Source: Ruegeria intermedia
GTDB lineage: Bacteria; Pseudomonadota; Alphaproteobacteria; Rhodobacterales; Rhodobacteraceae
Reading direction: 5' to 3'
Assembly: GCF_900129345.1 (NCBI RefSeq)
Contig: NZ_FQVK01000010.1
Coordinates: 1-64,000 of the forward strand
DNA length: 64,000 nt
In this document: piece by piece, positions 1-8,744 of the stretch
Numbering within the stretch: position 1 is the stretch's first letter
Layout: each line of letters starts with the position of its first letter
The notes under the pieces: model-generated
Databases searched by the model: none
What the model was told of the DNA's origin: nothing
What the model saw: only the letters and a program-made list of their open reading frames with translations
Translations under genes and position numbers: made by a program

Positions 1-123
1 CTGGTTCGGATGAACGTCAAACTGCGTCGCCAATTCGCTCATCGTTTTGTCGCCCTTCAAAGCTGCCAATGCCACTTTCGCCTTGAATGCAGGGCGGTGG
101 TTCCGCCTCGGTCGTCTTGCCAT
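1..123 (-). CDS. IS3-family transposase OrfA, N-terminal 41 residues (cut by window edge)
   Basis: The first 41 codons start MARRPRRNHRPAFKAKVALA and run through KGDKTMSELATQFDVHPNQ, the typical helix-turn-helix start of IS3-family OrfA proteins, which bind the terminal repeats and are fused to the OrfB integrase by frameshifting. A GGAG ribosome binding site lies six bases before the ATG. The rest of the gene is outside the window, so whether the transposase is functional cannot be judged. Confidence 0.85.
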   Translation of the reverse strand, partial: MARRPRRNHRPAFKAKVALAALKGDKTMSELATQFDVHPNQ

Positions 124-220
124 ATTCACTCCTTCGTCCCGGCACGCTGCCGGATCAGGAGCGGAAAATCCACCTAACCCATCTGTTCAGATTTCTCGGA
201 CCACCTCTCCCTGACCTGTC
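1..220 (-). mobile_element. IS3-family insertion sequence, one end only (continues out of the window)
   Basis: The window opens inside an insertion sequence read on the minus strand: a transposase OrfA start at 123 and about 100 bases of leader running toward the element's end. The exact terminus cannot be fixed without a second copy. It probably lies around 200-225, because the reading frame of the neighbouring HEPN gene continues from its own sequence into sequence that looks like IS leader below that point. The other end and OrfB are outside the window, so intactness is unknown. Confidence 0.75.
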
Positions 221-598
221 AAAAGTTGGATGGGCACATCGATGGCGATCATCCTGAATTCTACCAAGATCAGTCATTTCAAATTCGGATATCAATTCTA
301 AGCGGGTTTTAACCTGACTTAGAATTTCTCTTTCGAATTTCAGCAATGCGGGTATGTCATTCCGGGACTCCGCATTCTCAAGACGCGCGACAATTTCAGA
401 GGCCGCTGCCTCGCCGGAAACCGCGAGTTCCATTATTTTTTCCACCAGATCGAAGAAAACAGCAGACCATGTTGAGATAATTGAAGCTCTTATTGCTCCT
501 GCCTCCAAACAAACAACTGCTTCTTTGATATACTCCCTTACAGTGTCGCTACGACACTCCAAAATGAGCTCATCCAAGTCCCAAAGACGTCGCTGCAT
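155..598 (-). pseudogene. HEPN-domain protein, 3' end replaced by insertion sequence
   Basis: The reading frame starts MQRRLWDLDELILECRS, with a TTG two codons upstream as a poorer start and AGGG eight bases before the ATG. It is helix-rich and reaches an RX4H motif (RHRCAH, within DDRHRCAHP), the signature of HEPN ribonuclease-type domains. After the following PTFD the frame enters what looks like IS3 leader and stops at 155 in arginine-rich, unrelated residues, so the native C-terminus is missing. HEPN proteins are often RNA-cleaving toxins or defence components; that role here is inference. No partner antitoxin is visible on the side inside the window. The HEPN assignment is from the motif and helical pattern, not from a search. 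Confidence 0.6.
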
Positions 599-682
599 GT
601 CCAAACCCTAGTATCGAATGGCAGTCAAATCCACCTAAGGTTGTAGATGATTTATGTAAAGCACCCCCTTGAGAGAAACCGG

Positions 683-2482
<1,800 letters not shown>

Positions 2483-2630
2483 GAAGGGGGATATGTCCGC
2501 AGATTGCCACCTCGTCAAGCGGGGAAGCGCAAGGTACAAGGGGTCAGCGGCGACTTTGGCAACAGGCGTTTACCGGTTGTTGGGACCGGCAGGCGAAGCT
2601 GCGGCACGGGGCGAGGCGTAAAGGCAGGAC

Positions 2631-3677
2631 ATGGCAGACTATTCGATCTACGTTTTGGGCGAGTCGCAGTTGACCATCTCGGGCGGCGAACAGTTGGACG
2701 GCATCACCCAGGGGGACGGCTCGCACCTGGTGGGGCAGACGATCACCTTCAACACGGTCAACCCGACCGAAGTGTTCATCTCCGACGCTGGCGCCGACAC
2801 CGATTTCCGCGACAATGACGGCAACCAGCGACTGAACGGCGACCAGACCATCGACGGGACGCCGTTCGCAAGCGGCGCCCGGGTCGAGGCCGAATACGGC
2901 ATCACCCTGACCGACGGCACCAATACCTGGCAGGCGGTCGGATTCAACGTGAACAACTCCTCGCCCAGCTATGCCACGGTCGAGGGGTTGGCCTTCATCG
3001 GCGGACCCGGTAGCTTTCCGCCCGCGGGCGTCCCGCTGACGGTGATCAGCGCCCAGGAAGGCCCCAATTTCGATTCAAGCGCCTATGTCACCCCGATCTG
3101 TTATGCGCCCGGCACCCTGATCGAGACCCAGCACGGACCGGTCGCAGTAGAAGACCTTGCGATCGGGGACCGCGTCTGGACGTTGGCCAATGGGTTTCAG
3201 CCGGTGCGGTGGGTCGGCCGGCAGAGCGTGATCGCCGCCGGACGGTTCCGCATGGTGACGATACCGGCGGGAACACTGGGCAACACGGCTCCGCTGTGCG
3301 TATCGCAGCAGCACCGGCTTCTGGTTGCGCATCCGTCGGTTGAGTTGCTGTTCGGGATGGATCAGGTTTTCGTACCGGCCATCAGCCTTGTCGACGCGGG
3401 GGCCGCTGTGCTGTCGCCGGCCCTTACGGTGACGTATCACCATTTCATGCTGGACCGGCACGCCATCGTACGCGCCAATGGCGCACTTTCCGAAAGCCTG
3501 CTGGTATCGGCGGCGCAATCGGGCACACCGGACGCGCTGTTCTTTCCCGAATTGCAGCGGGCGCGGCCGATGCCCATCGCCCAGCCGGCCCTGACCCGGC
3601 GCGAAGGCGCGATGCTGATGCACGAGATGATGCGTGTTGATCGGGATCGAGGTTTGATTCATACTGCGCGCAGCTGA
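2631..3677 (+). CDS. Hint-domain (Hedgehog/intein type) protein
   Basis: This 348-residue protein has two parts. Residues 1-155 are rich in Asp, Gly, Asn and Thr with little Lys, like a secreted beta-rich module. From about residue 160 there is a Hint domain: CYAPGTLIETQHGPVAVEDL, then GDRVWT, a WVGRQ strand, QQHRLLV and a conserved FGMDQVFVPA-type segment. The leading Cys and the HRLL block match the autoprocessing fold, but no downstream intein-type HN is evident. Such Hint proteins are common in Rhodobacteraceae and are thought to be exported, often by type I systems; substrates and function are unknown. No signal peptide is seen. A paralogue, broken, lies at 8745-9919. Confidence 0.8.
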   Translation: MADYSIYVLGESQLTISGGEQLDGITQGDGSHLVGQTITFNTVNPTEVFISDAGADTDFRDNDGNQRLNGDQTIDGTPFASGARVEAEYGITLTDGTNTWQAVGFNVNNSSPSYATVEGLAFIGGPGSFPPAGVPLTVISAQEGPNFDSSAYVTPICYAPGTLIETQHGPVAVEDLAIGDRVWTLANGFQPVRWVGRQSVIAAGRFRMVTIPAGTLGNTAPLCVSQQHRLLVAHPSVELLFGMDQVFVPAISLVDAGAAVLSPALTVTYHHFMLDRHAIVRANGALSESLLVSAAQSGTPDALFFPELQRARPMPIAQPALTRREGAMLMHEMMRVDRDRGLIHTARS

Positions 3678-3715
3678 GAGAGGCGCAAGACCTCTCCGGG
3701 CAGGCAAAGCGAGGC

Positions 3716-4033
3716 ATGAGCATGAAACACTTCCTCTTGATTGCGTTCTGCGCGTCCACGCTGACGGCGGTGACACCCGCCGTTGCGGATGCGGCGCAGA
3801 TCAAACGGGCCTGTCTGGCGTCGGACCGCGCCGCCGCGACACGGCAGCGATGCAGATGTATCCAGAGCGTGGCCGACCAGGTTCTGACCCGCCGCGACCA
3901 GAAGACCGTCGCCAAATGGTTCACCGACCCGAACCAGGCGCAGGAAATCAAGATGTCGAAAAGCGCCCGCGACGATGCCTTGTGGGAACGGTATCAGGCC
4001 TTTGGGCAGGTCGCGCAGGCCAGCTGCAGCTAG
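3716..4033 (+). CDS. Small secreted protein, Rhodobacteraceae-type, function unknown
   Basis: This 105-residue protein begins MSMKHFLLIAFCASTLTAVT, a clear Sec signal peptide that probably ends near AVADA. The mature part of about 80 residues has a CRCIQ motif plus two other cysteines, so disulphides are likely. Similar proteins in this family of bacteria are often labelled 'arginine transporter', a name I would not trust for such a short soluble protein. It follows the Hint gene by 38 bases on the same strand, so co-transcription is possible. An ATG two codons later (3722) is an alternative start. Confidence 0.7.
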   Translation: MSMKHFLLIAFCASTLTAVTPAVADAAQIKRACLASDRAAATRQRCRCIQSVADQVLTRRDQKTVAKWFTDPNQAQEIKMSKSARDDALWERYQAFGQVAQASCS

Positions 4034-4104
4034 GTGGGCAACGGGCCAGAGCTTGACCTGACCTGCGCCGAACCGCAGGAATGGCGCAGCGAAAGGTGTG
4101 TTGC

Positions 4105-5058
4105 ATGGGAATGAAGGGGCTGACCCTGCGTGGGCTGGAAGTGTTCGCGGCCCTGGCGCGGACCGGGTCGGTGGCGCAGGCCGCCGAGACCACGGGGCTG
4201 AGCCAGCCGTCGGTCAGCCAGCAGTTGCGCAATCTGGAAAAGGCGTTGGGCACCGATCTGGTCGATCACGGCCGCCGCCCGATGCGCCTGACGCCCGCCG
4301 GGCGCAGCTTTCTGGCCCGGGCCGAGGCGGTCCTGGCCGAGCTGCAGATGGCTCAAAGCGAGCTTTCGGTCATGGACCTGGGCCACTTGACCACCCTGTC
4401 GATCGGGCTGATCGACGATTTCGACAATGACCTGACCCCGCGCCTGGCCACGCTGCTGGCCGAGCGTCTGACCCGGTCGCGGTTCAAGCTGATCACCCTG
4501 TCCAGCCTGGACCTGTTCCGCGCGCTCGAGGACCAGAGCCTGCACATGGCCGTATCGGCCCACAGCGGCGAGGTTCTGGAGGACGTGGTCGAATATCCGC
4601 TGGTGCAGGACCCGTTCATCCTTGTGGCACCCCAGGGCAGCGCTGTGGACGAGGCAGCGCTGCGATCCCTGCCGTTTCTGCGCTATGCGCGCGAACAATT
4701 GATCAGCCGCCAGATCGAAAGCCATCTGTCCCGCGCGCAGCTGGAGTTCGAGGACCGGTTCGAGATCGGCTCGCACCTGGCGCTGATGGCGATGGTCGCG
4801 CGCGGGCTGGGCTGGGCGATCACCACGCCGCTGGGCTACATGCGGGCCGCCCGGTTCCATGACGGGCTCGAGGTGCACCCCGCCCCGTTCGGCGCGGCTT
4901 CGCGCAGGATTTCCCTGTTCACCCGATCGGACTGGTCCGATCAAGTCCCGCGCGAGGTGGCCGGCATGACCCGCCACCTGATGCAGAGCCAGATGATCGA
5001 CCCTTGCCTGACCCGTCTGCCCTGGCTGTCCGGGCAGTTCAGGGTGATCGGCGGTTAG
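4105..5058 (+). CDS. LysR-family transcriptional regulator
   Basis: About 317 residues. The N-terminal winged helix-turn-helix spans residues 5-65, with GSVAQAAETTGLSQPSVSQQ as the recognition region, followed by a linker helix and a periplasmic-binding-type effector domain. I chose the ATG at 4105 because GAAAGGTG lies just upstream and LysR proteins begin only a few residues before the helix-turn-helix; ATGs at 4081 and 4111 are possible. No divergently transcribed target lies next to it. The gene at 5055 is convergent and overlaps by four bases, so the regulated genes cannot be inferred from position. Confidence 0.9.
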   Translation: MGMKGLTLRGLEVFAALARTGSVAQAAETTGLSQPSVSQQLRNLEKALGTDLVDHGRRPMRLTPAGRSFLARAEAVLAELQMAQSELSVMDLGHLTTLSIGLIDDFDNDLTPRLATLLAERLTRSRFKLITLSSLDLFRALEDQSLHMAVSAHSGEVLEDVVEYPLVQDPFILVAPQGSAVDEAALRSLPFLRYAREQLISRQIESHLSRAQLEFEDRFEIGSHLALMAMVARGLGWAITTPLGYMRAARFHDGLEVHPAPFGAASRRISLFTRSDWSDQVPREVAGMTRHLMQSQMIDPCLTRLPWLSGQFRVIGG

Positions 5059-5498
5059 GCGTCCAGATACGCGATCAGCCCGTCGATGGCGGTTTCGATC
5101 AGATCCAGCGCGCCATCGAAGTCGCGCGTATAGTACGGATCGGGCACATGATCGGCGCCGGTCTGGGCCGCGAAATCGGTCAACAGGCGCACGGGGGTCG
5201 CGTTTCCCGCCGGGCGGAGCGCTTCGATCTTGGCGATGTTGCCGTCATCCATCCCGACGATCAGGTCGAACCGGTCGAAATCGGCGGCGATGAACTGTCG
5301 CGCGCGCAGGTCGCTCAGGTCCAGCCCACGGGCACGGGCTGCGCGCTGCATCGGGCCGTAGGGCGGCTCGCCCACATGCCAGTCCGAGGTGCCGGCGCTG
5401 TCGGCGGCGTGGTGGTGTGCGCGGGCGCGGAAAACGCCCTCGGCGGCGGGCGAGCGGCAGATATTGCCGAGGCAGACAAACAGGATACGCTGTGACAT
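5055..5498 (-). CDS. Low-molecular-weight protein tyrosine phosphatase
   Basis: The 147-residue protein starts MSQRILFVCLGNICRSPAAE, giving the CX5R phosphate loop CLGNICRS at residues 9-16. The general-acid Asp sits in DPYYTRDFDGALDLIE near the C-terminus. Family length is complete. The enzyme hydrolyses phosphotyrosine or a related low-molecular phosphoester; substrates cannot be read from the sequence. Its start lies 27 bases from the divergent sirtuin start, leaving almost no room for separate promoters, and its stop overlaps the LysR stop by four bases. Confidence 0.93.
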   Translation of the reverse strand: MSQRILFVCLGNICRSPAAEGVFRARAHHHAADSAGTSDWHVGEPPYGPMQRAARARGLDLSDLRARQFIAADFDRFDLIVGMDDGNIAKIEALRPAGNATPVRLLTDFAAQTGADHVPDPYYTRDFDGALDLIETAIDGLIAYLDA

Positions 5499-5525
5499 GA
5501 CTCGGGTGTAGCGCGCGGAGGGCGG

Positions 5526-6221
5526 ATGGAAAAGATCGTGATTCTGACCGGGGCCGGGATTTCGGCCGAAAGCGGGCTGGGCACCTTTCGCGACGAGGGC
5601 GGGCTGTGGGCGCAACACCGGATCGAGGACGTGGCCACCCCCGAGGGCTTTGCCCGCGACCCCGCGCTGGTTCACGCCTTCTACAACGCGCGAAGGGTGC
5701 AGGCGGCGCAGGCGCAGCCGAACGCGGCCCACCGGGCCCTGGCCCGGCTGCAGCGCGACTGGCCCGGTGAGGTGGTGATCGTGACGCAGAACGTGGATGG
5801 CCTGCACGAAGCCGGGGGCGCGTCGGGCGTGATCCACATGCACGGCACGCTGGCGGGCGCGCTCTGCGCGGCCTGTGGCCACCGCTGGCCCGCCCCGGCC
5901 GAAATGGCGGTGGATGAACCCTGCCCCGCCTGCGCCGGTCCGACCGCGCGACCCGATATCGTCTGGTTCGGCGAAGTGCCGTATTCCATGGATCAGATCT
6001 ATGGTCACCTTGCGCAGGCCGATATCTTTGCGGCCATCGGCACCTCGGGACAGGTCTACCCTGCCGCCGCCTTCGTGCACGAGGCCATCGCCGCCGGTGC
6101 GCGAACGGTCGAGCTGAACCTGGAGCCCTCGGCCGGCGTCTCCAGTTTCGACGAGACCCTGTTCGGACCGGCAACGCAGGTGGTGCCGCGCTGGGTTGAT
6201 CTGCTGTTGGGTCAGAGGTGA
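5526..6221 (+). CDS. cobB: NAD-dependent protein deacylase (SIR2 family)
   Basis: The 231-residue sirtuin has all its hallmarks: GAGISAESGLGTFR for NAD binding at residues 9-22, TQNVDGLHE near residue 87, the catalytic His in HMHGT near residue 105, and two CxxC pairs (CAACG and CPAC) for the structural zinc. It removes acetyl, succinyl or similar groups from lysines, releasing nicotinamide and O-acyl-ADP-ribose. Start ATG at 5526, 27 bases from the divergent phosphatase gene. No obvious operon partner other than the membrane protein at 6274, 52 bases downstream. Confidence 0.95.
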   Translation: MEKIVILTGAGISAESGLGTFRDEGGLWAQHRIEDVATPEGFARDPALVHAFYNARRVQAAQAQPNAAHRALARLQRDWPGEVVIVTQNVDGLHEAGGASGVIHMHGTLAGALCAACGHRWPAPAEMAVDEPCPACAGPTARPDIVWFGEVPYSMDQIYGHLAQADIFAAIGTSGQVYPAAAFVHEAIAAGARTVELNLEPSAGVSSFDETLFGPATQVVPRWVDLLLGQR

Positions 6222-6273
6222 CTTGAGGCCGCCTCGCGGGCTATGCTGAACGAAACCAGACAGGGAGTTTGCA

Positions 6274-6882
6274 ATGACCGATCCGGACAGACCGCAGGGC
6301 GAGATCCTTGATGACGGCGCGCTGGATGGGCGCGCGGCGCTTGGGGAAACCCTGGCCGACCTGTGGTGGACATTCCTGTTGCGCGGTTTGCTGGCGGGGC
6401 CGGTTGGCATCGCGGCGCTGTTCTGGCCCACCGGCAGCATCGCGCTGCTGCTGCGGCTGGTGGGTGTTCTGCTGATCCTCGATGGCGGGCTGACGCTGCT
6501 GGGCTTTGGCCGGCGCGGGCTGATCGGTGGCGCGGGTATCGGCGCTGTGCTGATCGGGCTGGTCCTGCTGATCTGGCCCGAGGGCACCGCCAGGCTGGCA
6601 TTCTTCCTGCTGGGGGCCTGGGCGCTGATCATCGGCATCGGGTCGCTGATGTCGCTGGGTCAGATGCACCCGCTGGACCCCGAACGAGCCACGGTGCGCA
6701 ACTCGGGCCTTGTTGCGCTGGTTATAGGGCTGGTGCTGATCTTCTGGCCCGGCAGCGGGCTGGTCGCCCTGGGATGGGCCATCTCCTTTTCCGCGCTGGC
6801 CTTTGCCGCGGTCATGCTGTTCATGGCGGCCCGGCTCAAGCGCGCAGGCGATCGGGTGACGATCCGCACCGTCAACAGGTAG
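6274..6882 (+). CDS. HdeD-family (DUF308) inner-membrane protein
   Basis: 202 residues. After about 30 polar residues come roughly six hydrophobic segments rich in Gly and Leu, for example LLAGPVGIAALFWPTGSIAL and IGAVLIGLVLLIWPEGTARL; the repeated FWP/IWPEG turns are typical of HdeD. In enterobacteria HdeD contributes to acid resistance at high cell density; in alphaproteobacteria the role is unproven. GGGAG lies eight bases before the ATG. It is followed by a strong hairpin at 6896. Confidence 0.85.
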   Translation: MTDPDRPQGEILDDGALDGRAALGETLADLWWTFLLRGLLAGPVGIAALFWPTGSIALLLRLVGVLLILDGGLTLLGFGRRGLIGGAGIGAVLIGLVLLIWPEGTARLAFFLLGAWALIIGIGSLMSLGQMHPLDPERATVRNSGLVALVIGLVLIFWPGSGLVALGWAISFSALAFAAVMLFMAARLKRAGDRVTIRTVNR

Positions 6883-6895
6883 GTCCGACGCGAAC

Positions 6896-6916
6896 AGGCC
6901 GGGCATCGCCCGGCCT
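6896..6916. terminator. Strong hairpin between convergent genes, without a T-run
   Basis: A perfect nine-base stem (AGGCCGGGC / GCCCGGCCT) with a three-base ATC loop lies between the stops of the HdeD-like gene (6882) and the copper chaperone gene (6963). Neither strand has a following T-tract, so it may work as a bidirectional roadblock or RNA 3'-end stabiliser rather than a classical intrinsic terminator. Confidence 0.5.
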
Positions 6917-6962
6917 GACGCATGGATGACGGCCGCAGCGCGGCCCGAAGACAGGCGTGCCG

Positions 6963-7430
6963 TCAGTGCGAATGTTTCATGTGACCGTCCTGGCGCTCGA
7001 GATCGACAGGGATCTCGATCTGCACCTCGCCGGCCTGCTCGAACACCAGCGTGACCGGAATTTTCGCACCCTGCTCGAACGGCTTTTTGATCCCCATGAA
7101 CATCACGTGGTCGCCGCCACGCTGCAGCATGTGGGCTTCTCCGGCCGGGATGGCAAAGCCTTCCTCGACCTGCATCATCTTGGCGACGCCGTTCTCGTCG
7201 ATCTTGTGCGTGTGCAGCTCGACCCGCGCGGCGACCTCCGACTGGGCTGAAACCAACCGGTCATCGGTGTCGCCGGTGTTCTTGATCATCATGAATGCCG
7301 CACCGGCCTTGGCGTTCATGCCCGAGGACCGGGCATAGGCATCCTCGACCGAGATGATGCTGTCGGCAAAAGCGGCGGTAGACAGGACGGCAGCGGCCAA
7401 AGTGGCCAGAAAGGTGGGTTGGAAGCGCAT
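6963..7430 (-). CDS. Periplasmic copper chaperone PCuAC (DUF461)
   Basis: 155 residues with a signal peptide (MRFQPTFLATLAAAVLSTAA, cleaved near AFA). The conserved copper motif is HTHKIDENGVAKMMQVEEGF, followed by HMLQRGGDHVMFMG, giving the H(M)X10MX21HXM pattern. The C-terminus adds HMKHSH, a possible extra copper ligand set. PCuAC proteins deliver Cu(I) to the CuA site of cytochrome oxidase, usually together with Sco; ctaC is present in this window at 59123. Overlong upstream starts are ignored because the signal peptide begins at MRFQ. Downstream of the DUF2946-like gene by 43 bases, probably one operon. Confidence 0.93.
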   Translation of the reverse strand: MRFQPTFLATLAAAVLSTAAFADSIISVEDAYARSSGMNAKAGAAFMMIKNTGDTDDRLVSAQSEVAARVELHTHKIDENGVAKMMQVEEGFAIPAGEAHMLQRGGDHVMFMGIKKPFEQGAKIPVTLVFEQAGEVQIEIPVDLERQDGHMKHSH

Positions 7431-7473
7431 TGGGCCTCTCCTTGAAACGTGTCTGAATGTTCTGGAAACGGTT

Positions 7474-7824
7474 TCAGACGCGAACCGGAGGCCCCCTTGC
7501 CGGTTGACCGTGGACCCGCGCGACCACCAGATTCGATGTTTCGCGCGGCGGGTCGGGTTGAACCCGATCGGGCGCCGAAGAATGCGGTGGTTGGTCTGCA
7601 AACACTGCCCCCAGAAGGTTCAGCGCATAGTCGGGACAATAATGCGACGCCTTCGTCGGCTGGCCGTTTTCGTCCATATAGACCACGACCGGCCCGGTGC
7701 CCGTACACAGAACCATCTGCCCCACGGCCCTGTCCATGCCGCGCGAGGCGGCAACGCCCTGAGCCATCAGTGCAAGCAGCACCGAAAGGGCATATGGCAG
7801 GAAGATACGGAATGCGCGGGTCAT
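7474..7824 (-). CDS. DUF2946-like exported protein next to PCuAC
   Basis: 116 residues beginning MTRAFRIFLPYALSVLLALM, a signal peptide or anchor, then a cysteine in VLCTGTGPVVVYMDENG and a second in ASHYCPDYALNLL. That Cys ... HxCP arrangement resembles DUF2946, a family found with copper homeostasis genes. The tail after residue 85 is Pro/Arg-rich and probably disordered. Its position 43 bases upstream of the PCuAC gene supports a copper-related role; that is inference. The frame extends further upstream to 7938, but the hydrophobic N-terminus marks 7824 as the start. Confidence 0.65.
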   Translation of the reverse strand: MTRAFRIFLPYALSVLLALMAQGVAASRGMDRAVGQMVLCTGTGPVVVYMDENGQPTKASHYCPDYALNLLGAVFADQPPHSSAPDRVQPDPPRETSNLVVARVHGQPARGPPVRV

Positions 7825-7900
7825 CTTGCGCCAGATATAGGCCCCGTCACGGAAAATTGGCAACCGGATTGGGGCCCCTGAGACAGTTTGGCGCCCCCGG

Positions 7901-7932
7901 AAAAAAACGGGGCGGCCAAATGGGCTGCCCCG
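7901..7932 (-). terminator. Intrinsic terminator of the small gene at 7952-8095
   Basis: Read on the minus strand, a ten-pair stem (CGGGGCAGCC / GGCCGCCCCG, with one G-T pair) and a five-base loop are followed directly by seven T residues. It begins 20 bases after the stop of the 47-residue ORF and so closes a very short transcript. Confidence 0.85.
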
Positions 7933-7951
7933 TATCAAGTTGTCAGGAGGA

Positions 7952-8095
7952 TCAGGAGAAATCGCGGTCGTCGCGCTGTGCCTTCAGTCCGGTGTGCAGG
8001 CGATTCACCCGCCGCTGCATCCGAGCGCAGATGGACACCGACTCGACCAGAACTGTCGAAAGGACTGAAAGAAAGTAGGAGGTTTTTGCAGACAT
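7952..8095 (-). CDS. Small protein of 47 residues, function unknown
   Basis: The ORF begins MSAKTSYFLSVLSTVLVESV, a hydrophobic N-terminal stretch, and ends in a charged stretch LKAQRDDRDFS. GGAG stands eight bases before the ATG, the upstream 200 bases are AT-rich compared with the surroundings, and a perfect terminator follows 20 bases after the stop. Those three signs together suggest a real short transcription unit. I recognise no family. It could equally be a small regulatory RNA whose transcript happens to hold an ORF. Confidence 0.5.
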   Translation of the reverse strand: MSAKTSYFLSVLSTVLVESVSICARMQRRVNRLHTGLKAQRDDRDFS

Positions 8096-8244
8096 TTCAT
8101 CGCTCCGCCGCTGTAATATGTACATACTTAAAGCAACTCTCTTGCAACGTATGTGAACAATGTCACCGATTGACGTGAGATTGTTTTGCATCAACGGCAA
8201 TCACCTGCGAAGGCCTCGATCTGCTCAGGGATAGCTTGCGCACG

Positions 8245-8274
8245 AAAAACCCCCGCGCGGTTGGGCACGGGGGT
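8245..8274 (-). terminator. Intrinsic terminator of rpmB
   Basis: On the minus strand an ACCCCCGTGC / GCGCGGGGGT hairpin with one mismatch is followed by five T residues, about 25 bases after the rpmB stop. Confidence 0.85.
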
Positions 8275-8298
8275 CGAAATTCGGTCTTGCGGGGAAAA

Positions 8299-8586
8299 TC
8301 AGGCCGAGGCTTGTGCCTTGGCGATTTCCTTCTTCACTTTCAGCGCGTTCGGCGACAGATCCTCGTCCTTGGCCTTGGCCAGGAAGGCGTCCAGACCACC
8401 GCGGTGATCGACCGAGCGCAGGGCAGCCGCTGAGATTCGCAGCTTGACGCCGCGGCCCAGGGTTTCCGACTGCAGGGTCACGTCGTTCAGGTTGGGCAGA
8501 AAACGACGCTTGGTTTTGTTGTTGGCGTGGCTGACATTGTTGCCAGTCATCGGGCCTTTTCCGGTCAGTTCGCAACGGCGCGACAT
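8299..8586 (-). CDS. rpmB: 50S ribosomal protein L28
   Basis: 95 residues starting [20 protein letters not shown], the conserved L28 N-terminus (CxLTGK...GNNVSHA), and then [10 protein letters not shown]. It is longer than E. coli L28 by a C-terminal helix, as is usual in alphaproteobacteria. The zinc-type cysteines are reduced to one, so it is the zinc-independent form. Monocistronic, with its own terminator at 8245. Confidence 0.97.
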   Translation of the reverse strand: MSRRCELTGKGPMTGNNVSHANNKTKRRFLPNLNDVTLQSETLGRGVKLRISAAALRSVDHRGGLDAFLAKAKDEDLSPNALKVKKEIAKAQASA

Positions 8587-8744
8587 GGTTTCATCCTTTG
8601 TTTCTGGTGGGCCGGGCAGCCGCCCGCAGCCAAATCACAAGGGGCGCAACCCGAAGTCGCGCCCGAAAACTGGTTGGATGCGTTTAGTGGGAATCGCTTC
8701 AAGGGTCAAGACGGGTAGCGCGAAATCTTTGCGCCCCCGTCCGG

